A DNA stretch of 64,000 nucleotides from Stappia taiwanensis (lineage in GTDB: Bacteria > Pseudomonadota > Alphaproteobacteria > Rhizobiales > Stappiaceae): NCBI RefSeq assembly GCF_014635285.1, contig NZ_BMCR01000011.1, positions 62,001-126,000 of the forward strand, given 5' to 3'. A program made the translations under genes and the position numbers. The notes under the pieces were generated by a model. That model ran no database searches. It was not told the DNA's origin and worked only from the letters and a program-made list of their open reading frames with translations. Shown here piece after piece: positions 8,185 to 16,985 of the stretch (positions within the stretch are counted from its first letter, which is position 1; each line of letters begins with the position of its first letter).

Positions 8185-9060
8185 ATGAAGGCAGCGCCAT
8201 TCGATTATGTGCGCGTCTCCAGCCTCGATGAGCTGGGCGAGCTTGCCGCCGCCTATGGCGACGACGCCCAGGTGATCGCCGGCGGGCAGAGCCTCGTTCC
8301 GGCGATGGCCATGCGCATGGCGCGTCCGAAACTGCTTCTCGATCTGTGCGATCTGCCCGGTCTCGCCGATATCCGCCTGACCCCGGAGGGTCTCGAAATC
8401 GGGGCGATGGTTCGCTATTTCGAACTGGCCGCTTCGCCGCTGGTGGCGGCCCATGCGCCGCTCGTCAGCGCCGCCGTGCCGCTGATCGCCCATGAGGCAA
8501 TCCGCTCGCGCGGAACCCTTGGCGGCAATCTCGCCCATGCGGATCCGGCCTCGGAAATGCCGGCGGTGATGCTGGCGCTCGGCGCGGTGATCACCATTGC
8601 CGGCAGCAATGGCGCGCGGCGGATCCCGGCGGCGGAGTTCTTCATCGGCACCTATGAGACCGCCCTGCGGCCGGGCGAAATCATCACCGCCATTACCCTG
8701 CCGGCCGCGCCCGTCGGTCGCCGGGGCGCCATCGACGAGGTGGTGCGCCGCTCCGGCGATTATGCCGCCGTCGGCGCGGCCTTCGCAATCGACCTGGAGG
8801 GGGAGACGGTCGCTGGCGCCCGGCTGGCGTTCTTCGCCGTCTGCGAGCGGGCGGTGCTGGCGGAGAAGGCCGCCGCCGCCCTGTGCGGCCAGCGGCTCGG
8901 GCATGTCGATCCGGCGCCGGTGCTGGATGCGCTGGCGGAGGAGATCACGCCGGTCGCCGATCTGCACAACCGGGCCGAGACCAAGCGCCACCTGATGAAG
9001 GTGCTGGCCGGCCGCCTTTTGCAGCGCCTGCTGAGCGGGGAGAAAAGCACGCATGGATAG
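8185..9060 (+). CDS. Molybdenum hydroxylase FAD-binding subunit (CoxM/XdhB-like)
   Basis: A 291-residue medium subunit of a xanthine dehydrogenase/CO dehydrogenase family enzyme; it takes electrons from the iron-sulfur subunit to FAD and on to an acceptor. The first FAD motif is VIAGGQSLVPAM (about 31-42) and the second is GTLGGNLAHADPASEMPA (about 112-129). The C-terminal CO_deh_flav_C domain ends near NRAETKRHLMKVLAGRLL. GGGGAGGA sits five bases before the ATG, so this start is preferred over the ATG seven codons upstream, which lies against the operator. Its end overlaps the next gene by eight bases. Confidence 0.94.
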   Translation: MKAAPFDYVRVSSLDELGELAAAYGDDAQVIAGGQSLVPAMAMRMARPKLLLDLCDLPGLADIRLTPEGLEIGAMVRYFELAASPLVAAHAPLVSAAVPLIAHEAIRSRGTLGGNLAHADPASEMPAVMLALGAVITIAGSNGARRIPAAEFFIGTYETALRPGEIITAITLPAAPVGRRGAIDEVVRRSGDYAAVGAAFAIDLEGETVAGARLAFFAVCERAVLAEKAAAALCGQRLGHVDPAPVLDALAEEITPVADLHNRAETKRHLMKVLAGRLLQRLLSGEKSTHG

Positions 9061-9562
9061 TCTGTTTCCGGTCACGCTGACCCTGAACGGCGTCACCGCG
9101 ACCCATGAGGTTTCCCAGCGCACCACGCTGGCCGATTTCCTGCGCCAGACGGTGGGGCTGACCGCCACTCATATCGGCTGCGAGCATGGGGTGTGCGGCG
9201 CCTGCACCGTGTTTGTCGATGGGCGCATCGCCCGGGCCTGCCTGATGTTCGCCATCCAGGCCGAGGGGCGGGACATTCGCACGCTGGAAGGCTTTGCCGG
9301 CGACCGGCGGATGGAGGTGCTGCAACGGCATTTCCACGAGCGCAACGCGCTGCAATGCGGCTTCTGCACCAGCGGCATGCTGGCCACCGCCCATCAGCTT
9401 CTGGAGGGCTCGCCCGACCCCAGCCGTGAGGAGGTGCGCGAGAGCCTTTCGGGCAACTTCTGCCGCTGCACCGGCTATCACGCGATTGTCGATGCCACCC
9501 TCGATGCGGCGGCGGAGCTGAATGCCGCCGCTGTGGCAACGGGAGGCGAGGCCGCATGCTGA
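9053..9562 (+). CDS. Molybdenum hydroxylase 2Fe-2S subunit (CoxS/XdhC-like)
   Basis: A 169-residue small subunit with two [2Fe-2S] clusters. The plant-ferredoxin type cluster uses C43, C48 and C51 in IGCEHGVCGAC plus C63. The second cluster uses C102, C105, C137 and C139 in CGFCTSG and FCRCTGYH. It passes electrons from the molybdenum site to the FAD subunit. All eight ligands are present. It overlaps both neighbours by a few bases, so the three subunits are translated as a unit. Confidence 0.96.
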   Translation: MDSLFPVTLTLNGVTATHEVSQRTTLADFLRQTVGLTATHIGCEHGVCGACTVFVDGRIARACLMFAIQAEGRDIRTLEGFAGDRRMEVLQRHFHERNALQCGFCTSGMLATAHQLLEGSPDPSREEVRESLSGNFCRCTGYHAIVDATLDAAAELNAAAVATGGEAAC

Positions 9563-11931
9563 AGCCCGATCCGTCCAAGCCCCTCGATGGCGCCTATGTC
9601 GGCCAGCCGGTGCCGCGCGAGAACGCCCGCCGCCTGTCGCAAGGGCGGGGCCGCTATGTCGATGACATCGCCTTTCGCAATCTGGCTCATGTCGCCTTTG
9701 TCCGCAGCCCTCATGCCCATGCGCGGATCCTGTCGATCGACACGGATGCGGCGCGGGCGCTGCCCGGCGTCGTCGATGTGGTCACCGGCGAGGATCTGAA
9801 GGGGCTCTGTGCTCCCTGGGTCGGCGTTCTTGCCCATTTTCCGGGGCTGAAATCGGCCGAGCAATATCCGCTCGCCGTCGAGGTGGCCCGCTGGCATGGT
9901 GAGCCGGTGGTGGCGGTCGTCGGCGAAAGCCGGGCGCTGGCCGAGGATGGTGCCGATCTCGTCGAGGTGGCGTGGGAAGAGCTGCCGGCGGTGGTCGATG
10001 CACAGGCGGCGCTCGCCGGCGACGCGCCCGCGATCCATCCGGAGCTCGGCGACAACCGGGCGTTCCGGCTGGAGGTCGGGCAGGGCGATACCGCCAGCGC
10101 CTTCGCCGAGGCGGCGGTGATCGCCGAGGAGGAGTTCCGCTTTGGCCGGCACACCGGGCTGACGCTGGAGCCCCGCTCCATCGTTGCCGATTTCGATCCT
10201 TCCCTGCGCCAGATGACGGTGCATCACTCGACCCAGACGCCGTTCCAGATGCAGGATGTGCTGGCCCGGCATTTCGGCCTTGAGGAGGGCAATGTGCGGG
10301 TGATCGCCCCGGATGTCGGCGGCTCCTTCGGGCTGAAGCTGCATGTCTATGGCGAGGAAATGGCGGCCTGCGCCCTGTCGATCCGCCTCGGCCGTCCGGT
10401 GAAGTTCATCGCCGACCGGCTGGAGGCGTTCCAGACCGACATTCACGCCCGCGATCACCGGGTGAAGGCGCGCATGGCGCTGTCGCAGAACGGCGAGATC
10501 CTGGCCATGGAGGTCGATGACCTGACCGGGATCGGCCCCTATTCGGTCTATCCGCGCACCAGCGCGGTGGAGGGCAACCAGGCCATTCGCCTGATGGGCG
10601 GCCCGTACCGGATGCCGAACTATCGCGGCGAGCTGAACATCGTCTTCCAGAACAAGACGCCGATGTGTCAGTACCGGGCGGTCGGGCATCCGATTGCCTG
10701 CGCGGTGACCGAGGGGCTTTTGGACAAGGGCGCGCGGGCGTTGAAGCTCGACCCGCTGGCGGTGCGCCAGCGCAATGTGGTCACCGCCGACATGTATCCG
10801 CACACCTCGCCGACCGGCTATGTGTTCGAGCGGCTGTCGCATGAGGAATGCATTGCCAGTCTCGCCAGCCTGATGGACTACGAGCGGCTGCGGCGGGAGC
10901 AGGCCGAGGCACGGCAGCGCGGCGTCTATCGCGGCATTGGCCTTGCCACCTTCATCGAGATCACCAACCCCGGCCCGGCGTTCTATGGCGTTGGCGGGGC
11001 GCGGATTTCCGCGCAGGACGGTTGCGTGATGAAGATGGAGCCCTCCGGCGATATCCGGGTGATGGTCAGCGTCACCGAGCAGGGGCAGGGCACCGAAACC
11101 ATCATGGCGCAGGTCGCGGCCACCCATCTCGGTGTGCCGCTCGACCGGGTGTCGGTCTATACCGGCGATACCCAGACCTCTCCTTATGGCGGGGCCACCT
11201 GGGCCTCGCGCGGCGCCGGCATCGGTGGCCCGGCGGTGATGAAGACCGCGCTGGCGCTGAAGGCCAATCTCCTTGAAACGGCGGCGGTGATCCTGCAGGC
11301 GGAGGCCGAAGATCTCGACATTCGCGGCGGGGCGGTGGTCAACCGCGGTGACGGCACCCAGCGCATGAAGCTCGCCGAGCTGGGGCGGATCGCCTATTTC
11401 CGGCCGGACACGCTGCCCAGCGATTTCCATCCCGAGATGACCGCCGCGCGCCACTACGTGCCGCAGGGCTATCCCTTCGCCTTCACCAACGGCATTCAGG
11501 CCTCGCATCTGGAGGTGGATGTGGAGACAGGGCTGGTCCGGCTGCTCGATCACTGGGTGGTGGAGGATTGCGGGAAGGTGATCAATCCGCTGCTGGTGGA
11601 AGAACAGATCCGCGGCGGCGTTGTCCAGGGGCTCGGCGGGGCGCTGTTCGAGGAATGTCTCTACAGCCCGGAAGGCCAGCTCCTGTGCGGCACCATGGCC
11701 GATTACCTGACGCCGATGGCCGGGGAAATGCCGGACATCCACATGGCGCATGTGGAAACGCCGACGCTGACCTCGCCGCTGGGGGCGAAGGGGGTTGGCG
11801 AGGCCGGCACCGCCGCCGCGCCGGCTGCGGTGATGAACGCGATCAACGATGCGCTGGCGCCGTTTTCGGCGGAGGTCACGCAGATGCCCTTCACCCCGGA
11901 ACGGATCCTGACGGCGCTGGGCAAGGTGTAA
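9556..11931 (+). CDS. Molybdenum hydroxylase large subunit (Mo-cofactor binding)
   Basis: A 791-residue catalytic subunit of the xanthine oxidase family. It holds the molybdopterin cofactor and hydroxylates or oxidises the substrate with oxygen from water. The N-terminal a/b hammerhead domain starts at GQPVPRENARRLSQGRGRYVDDI. GGSFGLKLHVYGEE marks the cofactor domain, and the catalytic Glu is E749 in GAKGVGEAGTAAAP. The active-site loop reads MCQYRAVGHPIACAVTEG (Y373, R374), not AYxCSFR, so it is not a form I CO dehydrogenase. N-heteroaromatic, aldehyde or purine substrates are all possible; the sequence does not decide. The TRAP transporter genes directly downstream suggest an anionic or small polar substrate. 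Confidence 0.94.
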   Translation: MLKPDPSKPLDGAYVGQPVPRENARRLSQGRGRYVDDIAFRNLAHVAFVRSPHAHARILSIDTDAARALPGVVDVVTGEDLKGLCAPWVGVLAHFPGLKSAEQYPLAVEVARWHGEPVVAVVGESRALAEDGADLVEVAWEELPAVVDAQAALAGDAPAIHPELGDNRAFRLEVGQGDTASAFAEAAVIAEEEFRFGRHTGLTLEPRSIVADFDPSLRQMTVHHSTQTPFQMQDVLARHFGLEEGNVRVIAPDVGGSFGLKLHVYGEEMAACALSIRLGRPVKFIADRLEAFQTDIHARDHRVKARMALSQNGEILAMEVDDLTGIGPYSVYPRTSAVEGNQAIRLMGGPYRMPNYRGELNIVFQNKTPMCQYRAVGHPIACAVTEGLLDKGARALKLDPLAVRQRNVVTADMYPHTSPTGYVFERLSHEECIASLASLMDYERLRREQAEARQRGVYRGIGLATFIEITNPGPAFYGVGGARISAQDGCVMKMEPSGDIRVMVSVTEQGQGTETIMAQVAATHLGVPLDRVSVYTGDTQTSPYGGATWASRGAGIGGPAVMKTALALKANLLETAAVILQAEAEDLDIRGGAVVNRGDGTQRMKLAELGRIAYFRPDTLPSDFHPEMTAARHYVPQGYPFAFTNGIQASHLEVDVETGLVRLLDHWVVEDCGKVINPLLVEEQIRGGVVQGLGGALFEECLYSPEGQLLCGTMADYLTPMAGEMPDIHMAHVETPTLTSPLGAKGVGEAGTAAAPAAVMNAINDALAPFSAEVTQMPFTPERILTALGKV

Positions 11932-12018
11932 CGACGAAACCGCGACACGGCGGTCTTGCAAAAAAGACGGGGCGCCAAAGACCCCGAAAACGAAACGGAC
12001 GCGAACGGAGGAAATGCC

Positions 12019-13095
12019 ATGAACGGAAGAAGCCTGATTGTCGCGGCGGCCGCCTGGCTGGCGCTGCCGGTGGCCGGGGCCTCGGCAACCGAAACCATCA
12101 ATCTGACCATTGCCTCGAGCCATCCGCAGACGATCCACTGGGTCGGGGTGATGGACCGGGTGTTCAAGCCGGCGGTGAACCGGCTGCTGGAAGAAAAGGG
12201 CTCGGATTACCGCGTCGCCTGGACCGAGGCCTATGGCGGCTCGCTCTACAAGTACCGGGAGACCCTGAGCGCGGTTGCCAACAACATCACCGATATCGGC
12301 TGGATCGGCACCTTGTGGGAAAGCTCGGCCCTGCCGCTGCAGAACGTCACCTATTTCGCCCCCTTCGCCACCGATGATCTGGGCACGGTGCTGTCGGTGG
12401 TCGACAGCATTCAGGAGGAGTTCCCGGAGATCAAGGCGACCTGGGAAAACAACGACGTTGTGTTCCTCGGCGGTGCCGGCACGGACAGCTACGACCTTCT
12501 GACCACCTTCCCGGTCAATTCCGTTGCCGATCTTGAGGGCCGGAAGATCTCCGCGCCGGGCGTGTCAGCGACGTGGCTGGAAGGCACCGGGGCGATCCCG
12601 GTCGATGGTGGCCTGACCACCTACTACACCGACATCCAGACCGGCGTTTCGGAAGGCACCCTGTCGTTTGCCACCGGCATCCTGCCGACCAAGGTGCATG
12701 AGGTCGCCCCCTACATCACCCGGGTGAACATCGGCGCGATGTATCTGGGCGCGGTCGGCATGAACAAGGACCGGTTCGACAGCATGCCCGCCGATGTACA
12801 GGAAGCGATCCTGGCCGCCGGCAAGCTCTACCGCGATGCGCTGGCCAAGGAGATCACCGAAAACAGCGCGGCGGCGATGGCGCAAATGGAAAAGGAAGGT
12901 GCGAAGATCAGCACCCTTCCCGAGGCCGAGCGCCGCAAGTGGGTCGAGGGCCTGCCGGACATCGCCGCCAAATGGGTGGATACCAACGAGGCGGCCGGGC
13001 TTCCGGCCGGGCTCGTGATGAAGGAATACATGACGCGCCTGCGCGCCGCCGGTCAGGAGCCGGCCCGCGATTGGTCGGCGGGTCTGTCCAACTGA
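12019..13095 (+). CDS. TRAP transporter substrate-binding protein (DctP type)
   Basis: A 358-residue periplasmic binding protein with the signal peptide MNGRSLIVAAAAWLALPVAGASA. It captures a substrate for the DctQM-like permease encoded just downstream. The fold is visible in TINLTIASSHP, the ADIGWIGTLWESSALPL-like block and GRKISAPG. Most DctP proteins carry an Arg in the GLKIR motif that binds the substrate carboxylate; here that position is S178. The ligand may therefore not be a plain carboxylate. CGGAGGAAATGCC precedes the ATG. It follows the hydroxylase operon by 87 bases, so the imported compound is probably the hydroxylase substrate or its precursor. Confidence 0.93.
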   Translation: MNGRSLIVAAAAWLALPVAGASATETINLTIASSHPQTIHWVGVMDRVFKPAVNRLLEEKGSDYRVAWTEAYGGSLYKYRETLSAVANNITDIGWIGTLWESSALPLQNVTYFAPFATDDLGTVLSVVDSIQEEFPEIKATWENNDVVFLGGAGTDSYDLLTTFPVNSVADLEGRKISAPGVSATWLEGTGAIPVDGGLTTYYTDIQTGVSEGTLSFATGILPTKVHEVAPYITRVNIGAMYLGAVGMNKDRFDSMPADVQEAILAAGKLYRDALAKEITENSAAAMAQMEKEGAKISTLPEAERRKWVEGLPDIAAKWVDTNEAAGLPAGLVMKEYMTRLRAAGQEPARDWSAGLSN

Positions 13096-13102
13096 TCGTC
13101 TG

Positions 13103-13147
13103 CGGTTCTTCGCCGGGCGGGGGCGTTCCCCTCGCGGCGGAGGACCG
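13103..13147 (+). terminator. Intercistronic stem-loop between dctP- and dctQ-like genes
   Basis: Arms CGGTTCTTCGCCG and CGGCGGAGGACCG pair over 13 positions with two G-U wobbles, and the loop can fold further. No U-run follows. Such structures after binding-protein genes commonly protect the upstream message or partly end transcription, giving more binding protein than permease. Similar hairpins follow two other binding-protein genes in this window. Confidence 0.6.
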
Positions 13148-13176
13148 AAGCGCCTTTAAAGCGAAGGGAGGGTCGG

Positions 13177-13770
13177 ATGACCGTCGAGGCAGGGGACGTC
13201 GGGGCACGGGAAGTCGGGGCAGGGGAAACGGGGCGCGCGCGCCCGTTGGCGGGGCCGAGCCTGCCCTATCGGCTCCTGGAACTGGCCCTGACCGGGCTCG
13301 CCTGGCTCGGCGGGCTCTGGCTTGTCGGGCTGATGCTGCTGATCTGCTGCGATGTGATCGGCCGGTCCTTCTTCAACGCGCCGATCACCGGCGTTGCCGA
13401 GATCGCCGCCTTTTCGGTGATCGGCATCGTCAGCCTGCAGCTTCCCGAAACGGTGCTGCACAACCGGCTGACGCGCACGGATCTGTTGATCGAACCGCTT
13501 GGCAGGTGGCTGCCCCGGAGCGCCGAGCTGCTGGAGGGGCTGTTCGCTCTTGCCGGGCTTTTGGTCTTTGCCGTGATCTTTTACGGCAGCCTTGCCTTCC
13601 TGCAAAAGAGCCTCGCCTCCTCCGAGTTCTACGGCGTGCAAGGGGTGTTCACCTTCCCGACCTGGCCGGTGCGGCTGATCCTGGTGATCGGAACAGCCGC
13701 GTCGATCGTCGCCTTTCTGGTGCGCGTTCTTGTCCATCTTCGTGCCTGCCGCACGGGCGTGCGCGCCTGA
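13177..13770 (+). CDS. TRAP transporter small permease (DctQ type)
   Basis: A 197-residue membrane protein with four predicted helices, the small subunit that couples the binding protein to the large permease. ICCDVIGRSFFNAPITGVAEIAAFSVIGIVSLQLPE matches the conserved helix 1-2 region of DctQ. The first 25 residues are a Gly/Ala/Glu-rich tail encoded by G-rich imperfect repeats, unusual for this family. AAGGGAGGG precedes the ATG. An extended hairpin separates it from the binding-protein gene. Confidence 0.9.
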   Translation: MTVEAGDVGAREVGAGETGRARPLAGPSLPYRLLELALTGLAWLGGLWLVGLMLLICCDVIGRSFFNAPITGVAEIAAFSVIGIVSLQLPETVLHNRLTRTDLLIEPLGRWLPRSAELLEGLFALAGLLVFAVIFYGSLAFLQKSLASSEFYGVQGVFTFPTWPVRLILVIGTAASIVAFLVRVLVHLRACRTGVRA

Positions 13771-13809
13771 TCGCGCCGCGCCAGCCTGACTGATAAGGAG
13801 ACCTTCGCG

Positions 13810-15129
13810 GTGAGCGCACTTGAAATCGGCCTCGTCCTGATCGGATTGCTTCTGCCGCTGATCCTGATCGGCCTTCATATCGGCATCGCCCTGATGCTGC
13901 TGTCCTTCGTCGGCGTCTGGATGATGCGCGGAAATTTCGAACTGGCGACCAAGCTGGTGTCGATGACCGTCTATGGCGGCATTTCCGATTACATCTTCGC
14001 CACCATTCCCATGTTCGTGCTGATGGGCCTGTTGATCAGCATTTCCAATGTGGGCAAGGACACCTTTGATGTCGCCGAATGGGCGCTGCGCAAGATCAAG
14101 GGCGGGCTCGGCGTGGCGACGGTGCTGTCGAACACGGTGTTCGCCGCCGTGACCGGCATTTCCATCGCCTCGGCGGCGGTGTTCACCCGGGTCGCCGTGC
14201 CGGAGATGATCCGTCATGGCTACCAGCCGAAATTCGCTGTCGGCACGGTGGCCGGCAGCTCGATCCTCGGAATGCTGATTCCGCCCAGCCTGCTCCTGAT
14301 CATCTACGGGGTTCTGGCGGAGGAATCCATCGGCCGCATGTTCGTCGCCGGCGTTATTCCCGGCCTGCTGATGGCCGCCGCCTTCATGGCGATGATCCTG
14401 ATCGCCGCGCGCCTCGCGCCGGACACGGTGATCGTGCCCGGGCATCAGCGGCGGGTCGATCATCACGAGACGCTGGGCTCGGCCACGGTCAAGCTCGTGC
14501 CGCTGGTGGCGCTGGTGGTTCTGGTGCTGGGCGGGCTCTACAGCGGCTATTTCACCCCGACCGAGGCCGGGGCGGTGGGTGCGGCCGGCGCGCTGGTGGT
14601 GACGGTGCTGCGTCGCCGGCTCACCGGCGAGAACAGCCGGCAGGTGATGCGCGAGACCGGCTATATCTCGGTCGGCATCCTGTTCCTGCTGATCGCCGCC
14701 GGCATGTATTCGCGGATGCTGACCATGGCCGGCATTCCGATGGAGGTGGGCAACCTGATCGCCCATCTCGGCCTTGGCGTCTACGGCTTCCTGGCGGTCT
14801 ATATCTTGTTGGTGCTGCTGCTCGGCATGATCCTCGACAGCACTTCGATCCTCCTGATCGTCGTGCCGATCGCCGCGCCGATCGCCAAGAGCATGGGGCT
14901 CGATCTGATCCATTTCGGCGTGATTTCGGTGATCGCGGTGGAAATCGGCCTGCTGACGCCGCCGTTCGGCATCTCCGCCTTCACGGTGAAATCCTCGCTG
15001 GATGATAACAGCATCAAGGTCGAGACCATCTTCCTCGGCGCCTTGCCCTATGTGGCGATCATGCTGCTGGTGCTGGCCTTCATCGTCTTTGTCCCCGGTT
15101 CGACCACCTGGCTGGCCCGCAGCTTCTAA
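13810..15129 (+). CDS. TRAP transporter large permease (DctM type)
   Basis: A 439-residue membrane protein of the IT/DctM superfamily with about 12 helices; it moves the substrate inward with sodium or protons. Family blocks include PMFVLMGLLIS, GSSILGMLIPPSLLLIIYGVLAEESIGRMFVAG, YFTPTEAGAVGAAGAL and EIGLLTPPFGISAF. It starts with GTG after AAGGAG at normal distance. It closes the hydroxylase-TRAP locus, and the next gene is convergent. Confidence 0.94.
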   Translation: MSALEIGLVLIGLLLPLILIGLHIGIALMLLSFVGVWMMRGNFELATKLVSMTVYGGISDYIFATIPMFVLMGLLISISNVGKDTFDVAEWALRKIKGGLGVATVLSNTVFAAVTGISIASAAVFTRVAVPEMIRHGYQPKFAVGTVAGSSILGMLIPPSLLLIIYGVLAEESIGRMFVAGVIPGLLMAAAFMAMILIAARLAPDTVIVPGHQRRVDHHETLGSATVKLVPLVALVVLVLGGLYSGYFTPTEAGAVGAAGALVVTVLRRRLTGENSRQVMRETGYISVGILFLLIAAGMYSRMLTMAGIPMEVGNLIAHLGLGVYGFLAVYILLVLLLGMILDSTSILLIVVPIAAPIAKSMGLDLIHFGVISVIAVEIGLLTPPFGISAFTVKSSLDDNSIKVETIFLGALPYVAIMLLVLAFIVFVPGSTTWLARSF

Positions 15130-15140
15130 GAAACGCGGAG

Positions 15141-15159
15141 CCGGCCGGAAGGTGGCCGG
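15141..15159. terminator. Small stem-loop between convergent genes
   Basis: CCGGCC and GGCCGG flank a seven-base loop in the 30 bases between the dctM-like stop and the lactonase stop. It could act as a bidirectional terminator, but the stem is short and has no U-run. Confidence 0.35.
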
Positions 15160-15984
15160 TCAGAGCCGGTAGAACGCGCGGGCCGTGCCGCCCCAGACCC
15201 GGGCGCGGTCTTCCGGCGACAGCGGCGCCAGCAAGGTGTCGACCATCGCCGCCCAGCCGGCATAGTCGGCGGCCAGGTTCAGAACCGGCCAGTCGCTGCC
15301 GAACATCACCCGGTCCGGGCCGAATTCGCGCAGCACATGCTCCGCCGCGGGCTGGACGGTGGCAAGCTCGGGATGGTCGCCGGCCTCGGTCAGCAGGCCG
15401 GAGAGCTTGCAAGAGCACCGGGTCTCGCGCGCCAGCCGGGTCATGTCCGCGCGCCACTGGGAAAGATCGCCGCTGGCAAGCGCCGGTTTGGCCGCATGGT
15501 CGATGACGCAGGCAAGCTGCGGATGGCGCTCAAGCCGGGCGGAAAGCTGCGGCAGGTGCCGGGGCAGCACCAGTGCGTCGAAACTCAGGCCGAGCTCGAT
15601 CAGCGCGTCGAACGCCGGGTCGAGCGCTGGGCGCAGGATCCAGTCGTCGTCGGCAAGGTCCTGGATCATCGGCCGGATGCCCTTGAAGAGGGGCCGCGCG
15701 GCAAGGCGGGTCAGGGTTGCCACCGCATCGGGCGCTTCCATGTCGATCCAGCCGACGACCCCGGCGATCCAGTCGGTCGCCTCGGCAAGGTCGAGCAGGT
15801 ATTCGGTCTCCGCCACGGTGTCGGCGGCCTGGACGACCACGGTCCGCTCGATGCCGGCGGCCCTGAGATGCGGCGCCAGATCGACGGGGGCGAAGTCGCG
15901 GTAGATCGGGCCGAGCTCCGGGCTCATCCAGCCATAGTCGCCACGGGTAAGGGACCAGAGATGGTGGTGACTGTCGATCTTCAT
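15160..15984 (-). CDS. Amidohydrolase family sugar lactonase (L-fuconolactonase-like)
   Basis: A 274-residue COG3618 amidohydrolase. The N-terminal metal motif is MKIDSHHHLW, the mid-barrel has VQAADTVAETEYLLDLA, and the late Asp motif is FGSDWPVLN. Members hydrolyse L-fuconolactone, L-rhamnonolactone or related aldonolactones. Here it would open the lactone made by the aldo/keto reductase encoded directly before it, and its start overlaps that stop as ATGA. The chosen start leaves the metal motif at residues 5-7. Its exact sugar preference cannot be read from sequence. Confidence 0.87.
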   Translation of the reverse strand: MKIDSHHHLWSLTRGDYGWMSPELGPIYRDFAPVDLAPHLRAAGIERTVVVQAADTVAETEYLLDLAEATDWIAGVVGWIDMEAPDAVATLTRLAARPLFKGIRPMIQDLADDDWILRPALDPAFDALIELGLSFDALVLPRHLPQLSARLERHPQLACVIDHAAKPALASGDLSQWRADMTRLARETRCSCKLSGLLTEAGDHPELATVQPAAEHVLREFGPDRVMFGSDWPVLNLAADYAGWAAMVDTLLAPLSPEDRARVWGGTARAFYRL

Positions 15985-16985
15985 GACACGCTCTCTTCCT
16001 CCGGGACCGGTGCATCGGCGCGCAGCACGCCGGCCGCCTTCAGATCGCGCCAGAGCGCCGGCGGAACGGGGGTGTGCCACCAGGTGAGGATATCAGCCAG
16101 TTCACTGGGGCTGCGCGGGCCGGGAATGGTGCTGCGCACCAGCGGATGGGCGCGGCAGAACTGCAGCGCGGCGGCGGGCAGCGGCACATCATGCGCCCGG
16201 CAGATCTCCGTCATGGTCCGGACCCTGGCGGCGATTGTCTCGGGCACGGCGCCATAATCGAAGGTGTCGCCGCCCACGAGCACGCCGGAATTGAACGGGC
16301 CGCCGATGACGATGTCCGTGCCGGCGGCGGCGCAGGCGGGAAAGAGGTCGTCGAGCGGGGCCTGCTCCAGAAGGGTGTAGCGACCGGCCAACAGGAACAG
16401 GTCCCAGTCGCCATGGTCGAGGGCGGCGCGGCAGACCTCGCGCTCGTTGACCCCGAGGCCGATGGCGCGGATCGCACCGCTGCGGCGCAGCTCGTCGAGC
16501 GCCCGGTAGCCGCCCTCCATGGCGATGCGGAACAGTGCCGGGCCGGCCTCCGGTCCGTGGGTCAGGTTGCCAATGTCATGCATGTAGAGGATGTCGATGC
16601 GGTCGAGCCCGAGCCGCTGCAAGGACGCCTCGAAACTGCGCATCACCCCCTCGTAGGAGTAGTCATAGACGGGAGTGAAGGGCAGGGCCGTGACCCAGGC
16701 GCCCGGATCGGCGGCCGTGCCCGGACGCAGCAGGCGGCCCACCTTGGTGGACAGCACATAGCCCGGGTCGCCGCGCAGGGCATCGCCGACGAGCCGTTCC
16801 GACAGCCCGTGGCCATAAAAGGGGGCTGTGTCCACATAGGCGATGCCGGCATCGCGGGCAGCCTTGAGGGTGGCGCGGGCGTCGCCTTCGGGCACGGGGG
16901 TGAAGATGCCGGCGAGGGACGCAGCGCCGAGGCCAAGTTCGGTGAGCTCCAGGCCGGTGCGGCCGACCGGGGTTTTGGCGATCAT
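15981..16985 (-). CDS. Aldo/keto reductase, aldose 1-dehydrogenase type
   Basis: A 334-residue TIM-barrel oxidoreductase. The tetrad residues are visible in YVDTAPFYGHGLSERLVG (Asp and Tyr), STKVGRLL (Lys) and LYMHDIGN (His). It belongs to the D-threo-aldose 1-dehydrogenase / pyridoxal 4-dehydrogenase group, which oxidises L-fucose, D-arabinose or L-galactose at C1 to the lactone with NAD(P). It lies between iclR and the lactonase, overlapping both by four bases, which fits the first enzyme of a sugar oxidation route. Pyridoxal dehydrogenase is an alternative from family alone, but the cluster argues for a sugar. Confidence 0.87.
   Translation of the reverse strand: MIAKTPVGRTGLELTELGLGAASLAGIFTPVPEGDARATLKAARDAGIAYVDTAPFYGHGLSERLVGDALRGDPGYVLSTKVGRLLRPGTAADPGAWVTALPFTPVYDYSYEGVMRSFEASLQRLGLDRIDILYMHDIGNLTHGPEAGPALFRIAMEGGYRALDELRRSGAIRAIGLGVNEREVCRAALDHGDWDLFLLAGRYTLLEQAPLDDLFPACAAAGTDIVIGGPFNSGVLVGGDTFDYGAVPETIAARVRTMTEICRAHDVPLPAAALQFCRAHPLVRSTIPGPRSPSELADILTWWHTPVPPALWRDLKAAGVLRADAPVPEEESVS

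Noticed and set aside
8185-11931. Aerobic CO dehydrogenase (coxMSL)
   Set aside because: The large subunit has QYRAVGHP instead of AYxCSFR, and no coxDEF maturation genes are nearby. It is a molybdenum hydroxylase of another type.
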